Positions 1 to 9,779 of a DNA stretch of 64,000 nt are shown here, in pieces. The translations under genes and the position numbers were made by a program. This stretch comes from Trichomonas vaginalis G3 (taxonomy: Eukaryota; Parabasalia; Trichomonadida; Trichomonadidae), in contig NC_067205.1 in assembly GCF_026262505.1 (NCBI RefSeq), forward strand, positions 4,402,001-4,466,000, in the 5' to 3' direction. Position 1 is the stretch's first letter. Each line of letters begins with the position of its first letter. A model generated the notes under the pieces. It did not search any database and had not been told where the DNA came from. It saw only the letters and a program-made list of their open reading frames with translations.

Positions 1-284
1 CGGGACTGGAATCCTCTCCGACCGCCCGAATCAGGGCGGCCTTTGAGGAAACCGGCCCCGAGGATGCTTTGCGAAGCTCTGGCCTTTCCTGAAGCCAGAG
101 CTTGTGAGTTTCATTCAGAGCCAAGTTCCTCTCGGATCGTGCCTAATGAGGACGACCGTGAGGAACATGGCTTCGAGGATATGAATTGTGAACTCTGGCC
201 TCGATAAAGGCCAGAGTTTTTAAGTGAATGTTTTGATGGGATGAGCCTATGATCTTTAAGCTCGTCCCATCAAAACATTTGTTT
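1..284. repeat. Cluster of consecutive hairpins, GC-richer than surroundings
   Basis: At least five imperfect palindromes follow each other: CCGCCC/GGGCGG (22-39), AAGCTCTGGC/GCCAGAGCTT (74-103), a longer imperfect one at 120-171, ACTCTGGCC/GGCCAGAGT (192-217) and AATGTTTTGATGGGA/TCCCATCAAAACATT (227-279). Base composition changes sharply after 284, where very AT-rich DNA begins. The cluster is cut by the window start, so its left end is unknown. It resembles the hairpin array at 33.2-33.8 kb in design but not in sequence. It may be the end of a non-autonomous transposon; no coding potential is seen. Confidence 0.7.
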
Positions 285-1008
285 AAAAATTGAATTAATA
301 ATTATCGTATATATTGAAAAAATAAACTTGAAAAAATTGTTATATATAAAGAATATAATAAAATAAACATAAAATTAAATAAAAATTTCCAAAAAAAATT
401 CAAAATTCTGAATTTAAAATAAAAAATTATAAATTTCATATGAAAATTAAGAATTTGGAAAAATCGAGATTTATAAAGTAATGTTATATATGGTTTAAAT
501 ATGGCAGTCCCAACGGGAACCGCGGTAATTTACCGAGGTTTCCGCACACCGGTCCCTTTTTTAAGAAATTTTTTAGATTAAAAATATGCTTTGTAAATCA
601 TTTTTTGTAAATCGGCAAAAATTTGGAAATATTCTGACGACAATAAATCTGGGAATAGTATTTTAAATACGAGAACAACCTATTTAAAAGTGTTTCGCTC
701 GATTTTGTATAATTTCAAATTTTCGCATATAGCTTTCCGTGAATTACCGTGATTTTACCGCCACATCAATAGTTTTGACCCTATATTACCGCACGGCAAA
801 TGCTTTCTCGATTTTGTACAGCCCTAGGTTTAAATGAGAATATGATTATTAATTGAGAGTTTTAGATAGAATTTGAGAATAATCATTTCCAAAAAAAAAG
901 AAATTTTTCTAAAATGAGTTTACCTTTGCATAGGATGATGCTCATTCCTTGCAAATATAAAATCATTTTCTGAAATATAAGGCTAGATTCACATTCTTCA
1001 GATCAATT

Positions 1009-1232
1009 GCAAGTTTTTCCTGATTTGCTCATGTATTTGCAGGGTCTATCACTAGGACCCTGCACCTGTATGAGCAAATCAGGAATTGTATCTGACACAT
1101 TTGCATCAAAGAAAAAAAGTGCAAGTTTTTCCTGATTTGCTCATGTATTTGCAGGGTCTATCACTAGGACCCTGCACCTGTATGAGCAAATCAGGAATTG
1201 TATCTGACACATTTGCATCAAAGAAAAAAAGT
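1009..1232. repeat. 112-bp palindrome, two tandem copies
   Basis: Copies at 1009-1120 and 1121-1232 are near identical, followed by the first bases of a third (GCAAGT at 1233). Each copy contains a hairpin with outer arms TCCTGATTTGCTCAT and ATGAGCAAATCAGGA and inner arms AGGGTC/GACCCT. This is a MITE-like palindromic unit duplicated in tandem; the near identity of the copies suggests a recent duplication. Confidence 0.8.
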
Positions 1233-2427
1233 GCAAGTAATCCACCATATGAGCATACATTCGGTGGACAACCAAATTATACCATGTATATATGCACTTA
1301 TACTGAGTATATTGATATATAAGTTGTTTATGCAATCACAAAACCAGCGCTATTCATATCTTTGATATATATATATTCAAGAAACAACGATAGAAACTTG
1401 GATACATATCTTAAAAAAGGGGAATTACGAGATATTGTTTAATTGTGTTTGCATTTGTATATTATAATGCCTTTAATAAGCTATTATTGATATTTAGAGC
1501 AATATAGAGATTAGAATTAATAAAATTTTAAAATAAATAAATTAAATTATTATTATGAATATTTACCACCAAAATACCGACACAACCATTTTTTACCATT
1601 CATAGAATCACTATTATTAATTATTTAGCTTAATTAAAATTAATTGATTCTTGCCTTATGCGTTGGAATAACTCAATTAATGGTATACAAAATGATGTTC
1701 ATGAGCAAAGTTATATATCATTTTCTAAGGTAATATTATATTAAAATCTATTTAACTAAGATAATATTATATAACATATTTCCATTTATATTGCCAATTA
1801 GTTTAAAACATAAATAATAAGAATTATTGTGTTAGGAAAACGCAACTATTGATATCATGAAAAATAATTGAATTTGTGGTTTAAATACACATTTTTAAAG
1901 GGTGCATATACCAAATTTTACCTACTAATTCTATAAAGAACATATAGGTCATATGCTATATTAATGCATGAGAAGATCAAATCATAAAGAACAACAAATT
2001 GATAAAATGCGATATTTATTTCAGAATAATAAAGCTATTTCTTGCTATGTGAAGAATTGTATTTTCATATATAGCTTATTTACAATGTGTGCGCATGATT
2101 TTATATGTTAAAAAGATGTTTTGAAGATATTCATAATATATTATTTGTAAAAATATGTTATATATCCTTAATAACTATATGAAATATTTATATAAATATT
2201 GCTTATTTAAACCATATAAATAATTTAGTTAAAAAACACACCAATCCTGAGATTCGCATTGTCGTCTAAAACCGCCAGACGACAATAATACAACCCCAAA
2301 AAGATGACATAATCGAATTTGAAAAGAGTCATAGTCAGTGCAACACCATCTACTATAGCTATATATTAAAACTTGAAGTGAAATCTTGACTCTGATATGA
2401 ACTCTTCTCAATTTTCTAACTGCCCTT

Positions 2428-2430
2428 TCA
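2428..2430 (+). promoter_or_regulatory. Candidate initiator (TCA) of the legumain gene
   Basis: TTTCAATTTTCC lies about 20 bases before the ATG at 2449. Trichomonad genes commonly use an initiator TCA+1 followed by pyrimidine or A/T close to the start codon. The match is only to this loose consensus. Confidence 0.4.
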
Positions 2431-2448
2431 ATTTTCCAATAATAGGTG

Positions 2449-3627
2449 ATGCTTTCCCTTTTAACTTCCCTCGCATCATGCGACACATGGGCTGTCATCT
2501 TCTGCGGCTCACGCGACTTCTACAACTACCGTCACACAGCTGACTCCTACTACATGTACCATCTCATTGCTGAAGTCAACAATCTCGATAAGGATAAGAT
2601 CATCCTTATGTGCTACGATGATATCGTTAATGATGCTGAAAACCCATTCAAGGGACAAATCTTCCGCTCACTTGATCACTTGAACGTCTACCCAGGCCGT
2701 GCTAATGTTAAGTACACAGCCGGCAAGGTTACAGCTACCAACTTCTACAAGGTTCTTACAGGCGATAACTCCCAGGGCCCAGCTCTCCAGTCAACAGCCA
2801 ACGATAACGTCATGATCTTCTTCGATAACCACGGTGGTGACGGCATCCTCGGCGTTCCAGATGGCTGCGGCGACTACATCTATGCTAACGATCTCAAGCA
2901 GGCTCTCCAGACAATGCACGACAAGGGAATGTACAAGAACTGCTTCTTCCCAATCACAGCTTGCTACGCTGGCTCCGTTGCTAAGGTTGTTGCTGGTGTT
3001 CCAAAGCTTTACATGATGACAGCTGCTAACGACCATGAGTCCTCCTATGCTGATATCTGGGATGATTCTCTTGGTGAGTACCTTACATCCGAATTCTCTG
3101 CTGTTTCCCAGCTCTACTGGCAGGCCCACCCAACATGCACAATCGGCGACTCCTTCGAGCCAATCAAGAACGGCGTCAAGCAGTCCCATGTCATGGAATA
3201 TGGTGATACATCCCTCAAGACACTCCCAGTTTCCCTCTTCCTCGGTACACCAAACAAGGTCTCTGAGAACGTTGTTGCACCACTCTCCCGTGGCGTTCTC
3301 CACGCTAAGGAAACAGAGGCCAAGCTTTCCTCCCTCTCTATGAAGAAGAACAACGTCAAGGCCATCCTCTTCGCTGAACTCGAGAAGGCTTCCACAAAGA
3401 AGATGGAGGCTCTCATCGATTCCCTCACAAAGGAATTCAAGCCACTCCCAGCTAATGGTGCTGTCGACATCAAGGATTGGGATAACTACAAGGCCGTCCT
3501 TCGCCACTTGCAGAAGTCTGTCTCACACCTCGGTGAGTCATTCTATGCTCAGACATTCTTCTTCGCCAACCTCGCTAACCAGGTTAAGGCTGAGGAAATC
3601 ATCAAGGCCATCAACAAGCACCTCTAA
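2449..3627 (+). CDS. Legumain-like cysteine endopeptidase (clan CD, family C13)
   Basis: This 392-residue protein is a member of the asparaginyl endopeptidase family, which cleaves after Asn in lysosome-like compartments or at the cell surface. The catalytic His is visible in FFDNHGGDG (His128) and the catalytic Cys in PITACYAGS (Cys172). The family signature YNYRHTAD is at residues 25-32, and the MMTAANDHESSY block follows the Cys. A short hydrophobic N-terminus (about residues 1-10) may be a signal peptide. I chose the ATG at 2449; an in-frame GTG three bases earlier is not a eukaryotic start. The C-terminal 100 residues form the usual charged helical prodomain-like tail. The gene is far GC-richer than its flanks and uses strongly biased codons, as highly expressed trichomonad genes do. 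GPI8 is a related alternative, but the adjacent motifs fit legumain better. Confidence 0.93.
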   Translation: MLSLLTSLASCDTWAVIFCGSRDFYNYRHTADSYYMYHLIAEVNNLDKDKIILMCYDDIVNDAENPFKGQIFRSLDHLNVYPGRANVKYTAGKVTATNFYKVLTGDNSQGPALQSTANDNVMIFFDNHGGDGILGVPDGCGDYIYANDLKQALQTMHDKGMYKNCFFPITACYAGSVAKVVAGVPKLYMMTAANDHESSYADIWDDSLGEYLTSEFSAVSQLYWQAHPTCTIGDSFEPIKNGVKQSHVMEYGDTSLKTLPVSLFLGTPNKVSENVVAPLSRGVLHAKETEAKLSSLSMKKNNVKAILFAELEKASTKKMEALIDSLTKEFKPLPANGAVDIKDWDNYKAVLRHLQKSVSHLGESFYAQTFFFANLANQVKAEEIIKAINKHL

Positions 3628-4332
3628 ATTGCGATTAAATTGGAAGATCTCATATAATTTTTTAAGAATATTTTTTTAACTACTTCTATTAACTAATGCA
3701 TAACTCAAAAGAATCAAAACATTATCTTAAACCAGTTAAAAAACTTATAAAATTAATTTTTCCTATTTTATGAATTATCGAGACAATACAATCCTTGAAT
3801 GGTTTTTCTCTGTCATGTAAGTATCAAGTTATCAGCAGTTTATTTTATTTACAACAAAATCTTTCGTCAACATTATATTTAGGATATCAGGTCAAAAAAG
3901 TTTATCTATCCAAAAGTTACCATTCTTGTTTAGCTATTCCTGCAAAGCATCATAAAAAAATCTAAGTTTTGTTTATAATCTCAGGATATTGACTTTAAAA
4001 TCACTTATTTCTTATTTGAGTATGTTTATTTTTCTAAGTTTATGGATTACATCACATCAATAAGATAATATTATCAAAGGAAAATTATTTCTGATTGAAA
4101 TTTTGGGTCTTTTTGAGCGAAATGTTATTAACATAATCATCTATGTCATCAAGAATTTATATATGGAGTATAAATTGATATTCGATTGGGTTCATTCAAA
4201 ATTTTCATCCCATTGAAAAAAAATTCTGATAAAATTTCAAAATATGTTATATATACTATGGCTAACAAAATATTTAACTTTTTTTGTTGGACCAAGATTG
4301 AGTTTACAAAAATAAAGGAGAGCCACTTTCTA
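3628..4332. other. Intergenic region without a gene
   Basis: AT-rich spacer between the legumain and RNA-binding protein genes. An in-frame open stretch from 4186 runs into the downstream gene, but its composition is non-coding and I treat it as 5' flank. Confidence 0.6.
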
Positions 4333-4335
4333 TCA
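4333..4335 (+). promoter_or_regulatory. Candidate initiator (TCA) of the RRM protein gene
   Basis: CTATCAAAAAAC lies 10 bases before the ATG at 4345, which is the usual spacing for a trichomonad initiator. It supports the chosen start. Confidence 0.4.
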
Positions 4336-4344
4336 AAAAACAGA

Positions 4345-5730
4345 ATGGCAACACTCACAACACAGATCTTTGTTGGTGATCTTCCAAAGGATATTGATGA
4401 GAGCTTCCTTAAACAATTCTTCGCCGAATCCGGTGAAATCATTCCAAACTCCGGCATCGTTCTCAAGAAACATAAAACTCTTGACTCATCATTTGCCTTC
4501 GTTACATTCGCTACACATGAGCAAGCTGCTAAGGCTATGAAGAACTTGAACTATACAAAGCTTGATGGAAGACCAATCCGTATTCTTTGGTGCGACACAG
4601 AGACAAAGGCCATCATCAAGTCAGGCAGAGGCTCTCTTTTCATCAACGGTCTTGATGAAAGCATCGAAGTTTCACAGCTTCACGACGCTTTCTCTAACTT
4701 TGGCGAAATCATTTCATGCAAGATTCCATTGACTGATGGAAAGTCACGTGGTTATGGCTACATCCAGTTCAGGAACCCAGAAAACGCTGAGAAAGCTAAA
4801 CTTGAACTTGCGGATGCATCAATCAACGGCAAACCAATCAAGATTGACAACTACAACCGCAAGTCAAGACGCAATCCAGATGAAGATTTCACAAACGTCT
4901 ACATCAAACCACTTCCAGTTGACCAAGTTAAGACAGACGAAGATCTTCGTAAAATCTTCGAACCATTTGGTGAAATTCAGAATCCAAGTCTTAAGAAAGA
5001 CGAAAACGGCAACTCGAAGGGTTTCGGTTTCTGCAACTTCAAATTGCACGAAGATGCAGTTAAAGCAGTCGAAGGTCTTAACGGCCAAGAAATGTTTGGT
5101 GTCACTCTTCAAGTTAACCGTCTTATGTCTAAGCGCGAGAAAGAGCTCTACAACATCAAGAAACATACAGAGAAAGTTGAGAAGTTTGCAGAAGAAACTA
5201 ATGGTCGTAACCTTTATGTCAAGAGCTTCTCCAAGGATGTCACCGATAAAGAGTTCCAAGAATACTTCTCTAAGTTCGGTGAAATCGAGTTGTTCAAGAT
5301 CGAACGTGTTCCAGAGACTAAGGAGTCTAAGGGCTTCGGTTTTGTTCTTTACAAGAGTAAGGAAGATGCACAGAACGCTATTGAAATGGCTATGCTTGAA
5401 CGTCTTCATGGCGATCTTCCATACGTCGGCTTCTTCCAGACTAAAGCAGCTCACGAGCGTGTTAAAGTGAAGAACACCCATCCACGTCCATCCGCTGTTC
5501 CAGCAATTGCAGGTAACTTGATGGAGAACTCTATGACAACCATTGCAAGGCAATATCAACCAGTTGAAGACAACTCTCCAAAGGGCCAACTTAAACAGTT
5601 ACTTCAGGAAAAGGGTGTTTTGGGTACAAATCTTAAGCGTTTACTTTCATCAGTTAGTGCAGAACAGGCCGTAAATCTTGTTAAAGAACAATCTAAGTTC
5701 GAAATTTGGTACAGCCATAACGCAAATTAA
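4345..5730 (+). CDS. Poly(A)-binding-type protein with four RRM domains
   Basis: This 461-residue protein has four RNA-recognition motifs at about residues 7-85, 97-172, 184-260 and 289-368, the layout of cytoplasmic poly(A)-binding protein. RNP1-like octamers are SRGYGYIQF (RRM2), SKGFGFCNF (RRM3) and SKGFGFVLY (RRM4); RNP2-like strands are IFVGDL, LFINGL, VYIKPL and LYVKSF. The expected role is binding mRNA poly(A) tails in translation and mRNA stability. The C-terminus (about 415-461) is helical and only loosely like the MLLE/PABC domain, so that domain may be divergent or lost. I chose the ATG at 4345 because the reading frame upstream is AT-rich and uses different codons, and because an initiator-like TCA lies 10 bases before it. 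Confidence 0.9.
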   Translation: MATLTTQIFVGDLPKDIDESFLKQFFAESGEIIPNSGIVLKKHKTLDSSFAFVTFATHEQAAKAMKNLNYTKLDGRPIRILWCDTETKAIIKSGRGSLFINGLDESIEVSQLHDAFSNFGEIISCKIPLTDGKSRGYGYIQFRNPENAEKAKLELADASINGKPIKIDNYNRKSRRNPDEDFTNVYIKPLPVDQVKTDEDLRKIFEPFGEIQNPSLKKDENGNSKGFGFCNFKLHEDAVKAVEGLNGQEMFGVTLQVNRLMSKREKELYNIKKHTEKVEKFAEETNGRNLYVKSFSKDVTDKEFQEYFSKFGEIELFKIERVPETKESKGFGFVLYKSKEDAQNAIEMAMLERLHGDLPYVGFFQTKAAHERVKVKNTHPRPSAVPAIAGNLMENSMTTIARQYQPVEDNSPKGQLKQLLQEKGVLGTNLKRLLSSVSAEQAVNLVKEQSKFEIWYSHNAN

Positions 5731-6095
5731 TTTATATTATTGATTAATAAAGATTTTTCTACTTTACTTTAAATCTAATATTTTCATTTTTTAAATCTAC
5801 GGCGATTACATATATTGTAGAGTTATAATTCAAGTTAGTGGAGAGATGTATTTTTTAGATGTGTCAATAAAAGTTAAAAATAATGAGAAAAAAAATCCAA
5901 TACCAAAAAGTGACGAAAATGTTTTAGTCGTCAAATTCAAGGGATTATTTCCCTTGATAATGATAATGAAATGTCAACTTTAATTATACATTGTTTACAC
6001 TTCAATAATATTATGTTAATATTAAATGAAAACTATTCTTTGTTTTTTTCAACATCGTTTTGTACCTAATTATATCAAATATTTTTATCAATTAT
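5731..6095. promoter_or_regulatory. Upstream region of beta-helix gene 1 with a conserved palindrome
   Basis: The palindrome TCAAGGGA/TCCCTTGA (5937-5957) ends 139 bases before the ATG at 6096. An initiator-like TATCAAATATTTTTAT has its TCA 19 bases from the same ATG. Both features recur at the same distances before the paralogue at 30757. The shared spacing suggests a real promoter element and supports both start choices. Confidence 0.55.
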
Positions 6096-7145
6096 ATGAA
6101 AATGAAGCAATCATTGATACTACTCTTCTATTCAGGTCCAAGCCTTGATACATGGACACTTTTTTATGAGAATGAAGTTATCACTGAAAGTAACACCGAA
6201 AACAAAAAATTAAATCCAACAGAAGCAGGAAATTATTATGTTACAACATGTTTATTCAATGGAATTCAAGGTGTTGTTGTCAATATAGACAAAGGTGATC
6301 AAACAAAACTTCTTATTTCTATTTCTGGATTCAATGGCACAAAAGCAACTCACACAGTTTATTCTTATCAAGGAAGTTGTGTTATCTATCGAACATGTGC
6401 CACAAAATCTTTACCAACAGGATATGGTAGTGAAGGAGGATTTTTATATTCAAAAATATCAGAATCAAATCCAAACAACAAAAACATTTTTCAAGATTCA
6501 ACAGTCTTTGATTGTGGAGATTCAATAAATGTAGGATATTCAACTAATTATTTAGAATACGGAAATGTTAGTTATTCACGAAATAACATAACAAATAACA
6601 AATGTATTCAAGATGTTTCACTTCAAATAGTTTCAAAACAGAAATATAACATCAGTCAATCATCTTTCATTGATAACAAAGCAAACGAAGGATGCTTTTG
6701 TACTGGTTCTAGTGGTCCACATCAATTTTATTTATGTAATATCATTAGAAACAATGCTAATAATCAATGTTTTTGGTTATCATCAGCAACAGTTACATTT
6801 GAATCTTGTTCAATCAAAAATAATAATTGTACACAAACATTTTATTTTTTACACTATTATTCATGTTCAGCTACAATCATTAATAGTGATTATGATGGAC
6901 GAGCAGGAGGTTTAACAATAACAAATTCAATCAACAATTACTACAACGAATTACCACATCTTTCTACAAGACTTTGTGAAGCAGTAAATAAAATTGAAAA
7001 TAAATTTGAAGAAGAAAATGACATAAAAAAATTAAACAATTTGAAAAATTATTGCATCTCTGTAAATTTTTATGAATACCGATGCCACAACATTCTTGAT
7101 ATATCTCATATTTCATCATTTTCAATTTGGTCATTAAATAAATAA
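6096..7145 (+). CDS. Beta-helix-like protein of unknown function, copy 1
   Basis: The 349-residue product is rich in Asn, Ser and Cys, with repeated short strands such as FIDNKAN, NIIRNNA and CSIKNNN spaced about 20-25 residues apart, as in right-handed parallel beta-helix proteins. It starts MKMKQSLILLFYSG with a weakly hydrophobic N-terminus, so secretion or membrane display is possible but not shown. The gene is clearly paralogous to 30757-31797 (shared GPSLDTWTLFYE, NYYVTTCLFN, LLISISGFNGTK, GSCVIYRTCATKS). I chose the ATG at 6096 over a TTG frame start at 6060. I do not recognise a named family; a surface role is inference from composition and duplication. Confidence 0.8.
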   Translation: MKMKQSLILLFYSGPSLDTWTLFYENEVITESNTENKKLNPTEAGNYYVTTCLFNGIQGVVVNIDKGDQTKLLISISGFNGTKATHTVYSYQGSCVIYRTCATKSLPTGYGSEGGFLYSKISESNPNNKNIFQDSTVFDCGDSINVGYSTNYLEYGNVSYSRNNITNNKCIQDVSLQIVSKQKYNISQSSFIDNKANEGCFCTGSSGPHQFYLCNIIRNNANNQCFWLSSATVTFESCSIKNNNCTQTFYFLHYYSCSATIINSDYDGRAGGLTITNSINNYYNELPHLSTRLCEAVNKIENKFEEENDIKKLNNLKNYCISVNFYEYRCHNILDISHISSFSIWSLNK

Positions 7146-7295
7146 AATTTTATAAATGTTCTTTTTATTAATAGATTGGGTGAATTTTAAAGTAGAATTA
7201 GGCCCATATGACATTGGGTGATTTTTTTAAATAAAATTTGCAAGAGATTAACCTAAAAATATGGGAAATTATTTAATTTCTATATTAATAATATT

Positions 7296-8276
7296 TCAAT
7301 CTTCAAGCCAATGTGGAATGAGTGAAGTGTTAGAGTCAAAGCATAAATCAGAAGTTAATTGTTTGTTTTGGTAGATGTAGATGTGTGGATTGATAATTTT
7401 CTTGAATTTGGAACCATAAAAAATAGTTTCTAAATTTTGTCGTCCTGAATGCCAAACAATGATGTTGTCAATCCTGTTTTCAACTTTACCTCGACATTCT
7501 GGAAGATGTTCAAAGTTTTCACTTAATAATCGATCAATAGAAATGTTTGATAAAGGAAAGCCATAAAATGATGATGTATAGAAAGATTTGTCTGAAATGT
7601 TAAACATTGACATGTAATATTTCATATGATAGTCATCGCCCGTGTCATCAATTTTGATTCGATGTTTCTTCATAAAAGATAAAAGTTTTTTAGCGGCAAA
7701 TCGTGAAAGAAGCCATCCTGATCCACCATGAAGAAATTTGTCACTTAAAATAAAATGACCTTTGTAAATGATGTCAATGTTTGGATTGTACTTAGATTCC
7801 AGATGTTTCAAGTATCGTTTTAAGTCAAATATGTCTATGTAAACATCTTCTGTAGTTCGAATGTACCATTTCGCTTTCGTTTCTGAAACAAAATGTTCTA
7901 AACTTTTGATAAACAAGTAAATAAGTCGAAATGAATCTGGACATGGAGGTGTTGAAACTTTAACATAGTCAAGATCTGTATTTAATTGATATGATGAATA
8001 AATTTTGTATTCACTCTTAGAAAAAACTTGTTTAACTTGTTGACCCCAATATAATGTTGATGTTTTGATTCTAGAAACGTTATTTGTATTAATAACAAGG
8101 TTACAAATGAATATTGAAGGATTAATTTCATCAAAGTTTAATATTTCTGGAATTTTAAGCAAATATTCTAATATAATCCATATTATAATAACAATTAGCT
8201 GCCATAGGATAAAGAACTTTAGCCTATTAAAAAGAAAAGAAAGAAGTGCTAAAATGAAACTTTTCTCATTATTGAA
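7296..8276 (-). pseudogene. GT31/fringe-like glycosyltransferase frame without an ATG
   Basis: The open frame on the minus strand resembles beta-1,3-glycosyltransferases of family GT31 (fringe / core-1 synthase type): KAKWYIRTTEDVYIDIFDL matches the metal-binding DxD-like region, LHGGSGWLLSR matches GGAGxxLS, and DTGDDYHMKYYM matches the later acidic ED motif. These enzymes add galactose or GlcNAc in the Golgi. A hydrophobic stretch (FILWQLIVIIIWIILEYLL, encoded near 8160-8216) looks like a type II membrane anchor. The frame is open from a stop at 8277-8279 but holds no ATG before the catalytic part. A nearby ATG (MRKVSF, just upstream) is one base out of frame and soon stops. Either the gene has lost its start by a small indel or it uses an unseen exon. 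Confidence 0.65.
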
Positions 8277-8481
8277 TTATGACATTTTATCTCAAAGATA
8301 GTCATTTGATTGTTGAGAGCAATCAAATCAATAAGTATCTGAACGGATATTTCGAGAAATAAAATTTGATAAAATAATATTAAAGAAATTATGTGTACTT
8401 CTTGTTTTAAAAGTTCAAGTTATAGAATATTAAACATATGGTTCATATGAAACCCTTAAGAACTAATTAATTATTGATGCC

Positions 8482-8487
8482 CACATT
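8482..8487 (+). repeat. Target-site duplication (CACATT), left copy
   Basis: The 6 bases CACATT directly precede the left terminal repeat and recur directly after the right one (30186-30191). A 6-bp duplication is the known signature of Polinton integration. Confidence 0.92.
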
Positions 8488-8662
8488 AGTAGTATATGAA
8501 TGCGGGTTGTGTGACTTTTTTTGTAATCGTAAGAATTCTCACATAATTGAATGATTTTTGAACATACTTCCGAATAGCAGATTTTAAAAATTTATGAATA
8601 ATTTATAAAAAGTTTTTATTCCTACAATTCCTATATTACCATTAATAAAAAGAATATATTTT
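8488..8662 (+). repeat. Left terminal inverted repeat of Polinton A
   Basis: 175 bases that match the reverse complement of 30011-30185 without a mismatch that I can find by eye. The terminus is 5'-AGTAGTATATGAATGCGGG. Homology stops sharply at 8662. Confidence 0.93.
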
Positions 8663-8735
8663 TGACGAAGTGAAGATTCGCACTTCGTCACAAAACTCCG
8701 AAAAAATAAAGTTAGATTTTTTTATTTAATATAAA

Positions 8736-9020
8736 ATGTATGGAAAAAGAATAATATCTGATTTTGAACATTATTTGATTGATTTACTAATTGATCCACA
8801 AAGCTGTTGTAAAATTAATTTTGAATTTAAAATTAAAGGAACCGTAAATTTTGTATTTATTTATCACTTAAAAGAATATGACCAATATCATAATTTGATA
8901 TATGAAACTAATATAATATTTGAAGATAACAAACTTACAAGCTTCGAACATGAAAATGATATAATATTCGAAGATGAAAAAAGAAAGAGATTGAAAAGCA
9001 ATTCAATGAATGCCTTTTAA
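8736..9020 (+). CDS. Polinton A ORF, unknown (94 aa)
   Basis: First open frame inside the left terminal repeat, starting 74 bases from it. The small acidic, aromatic-rich protein has no motif I recognise; the EHENDIIFEDE tail repeats an earlier YETNIIFED segment. An AT-rich TTTTTTTATTTAATATAA motif just before the ATG resembles the promoter-like motif seen before other genes of this element. Confidence 0.5.
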   Translation: MYGKRIISDFEHYLIDLLIDPQSCCKINFEFKIKGTVNFVFIYHLKEYDQYHNLIYETNIIFEDNKLTSFEHENDIIFEDEKRKRLKSNSMNAF

Positions 9021-9099
9021 ATACATATGCGCACATTATAAGACATAAAATGAAATTAATTCCTTATTAATCAAAAATATTTTTTATCTTTATATAAAG

Positions 9100-9447
9100 A
9101 TGACAAATAGAAAATTTTTCATTTTTGATATCTATTATTGCCCAAACGTGTATGGACTACATGTAGAACTTAAAATAAAGGAAAGGGATACATATGAAGA
9201 ATATATAAAATTTTGTAGAAAAAACGATTATATACCGGAGTCAAAGAATATATTCTTGCAAAATATAAAACCTATTATAAAGGTCGGAAAGATTAAATTT
9301 CCGTGCATAGTAGAAATATACTTAGATGATGTATGTGACGAATTTCACAGACTAAATGAAAAAAAGACTTTATATAAAGATTTTGTTAAATTTCTTATTG
9401 AAAATTATTTGAAGCCTGAACATGTGATTCCAAAATATCACCGATGA
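9100..9447 (+). CDS. Polinton A ORF, unknown (115 aa)
   Basis: Small protein (MTNRKFFIFDIYYCPN...) with a predicted alternating strand/helix pattern and no recognised domain. The ATG at 9100 follows TTTTTATCTTTATATAAAG, the AT-rich motif typical of this element. It is followed by about 150 bases of very AT-rich spacer. Confidence 0.5.
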   Translation: MTNRKFFIFDIYYCPNVYGLHVELKIKERDTYEEYIKFCRKNDYIPESKNIFLQNIKPIIKVGKIKFPCIVEIYLDDVCDEFHRLNEKKTLYKDFVKFLIENYLKPEHVIPKYHR

Positions 9448-9605
9448 TATTTTAAAAAATAAAATAAATTATATTTTTTAAATAAAAAAATAATTTTTAT
9501 CTGATAGAAATAATACCTACAAATGACGGTATATAAAAAATTGACTTCTTACGTAAAATTAAAACTAAGTTAAATTTATTTTTTTTATTTTTTATTTTAT
9601 AATAA

Positions 9606-9779
9606 ATGAGTATAACAACTAATTCATTGAAATCTTTAAAGTTCACTAATTCAGAATTAGAAAATATTTTAGAAAATTTTGGAGACGGTTCTTATCCAAC
9701 ATATATGCAGAATGTGAAAGAGTTTTCCAGATTGTTGAATGAATTTAAATATAACGGACCAATTACAAAAAAGCTATAA
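9606..9779 (+). CDS. Small Polinton A ORF (57 aa)
   Basis: Open frame MSITTNSLKSLKFTNSELEN... preceded by TTTATTTTATAATAA. It ends in TAATG, with its stop overlapping the ATG of the next gene at 9779, which suggests the two belong to one expression unit. No known family. Confidence 0.5.
   Translation: MSITTNSLKSLKFTNSELENILENFGDGSYPTYMQNVKEFSRLLNEFKYNGPITKKL

Larger units (their letters stand above)
285..2448. other. Gene-free AT-rich intergenic region
   Basis: Apart from the doubled palindrome at 1009-1232, I see no gene. Short open frames here are AT-rich chance frames or shadows of the repeat. A patch at 500-830 is less AT-rich and contains repeated TTACCG words, but it shows no open frame or recognisable family. 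Confidence 0.6.

Noticed and set aside
2791-3507. Long minus-strand ORF opposite the legumain gene
   Set aside because: It is an antisense shadow produced by the biased codon use of the legumain gene.
4186-4344. N-terminal extension of the RRM protein from 4186
   Set aside because: Composition is AT-rich and non-coding, and the initiator-like TCA at 4333 would lie inside it.
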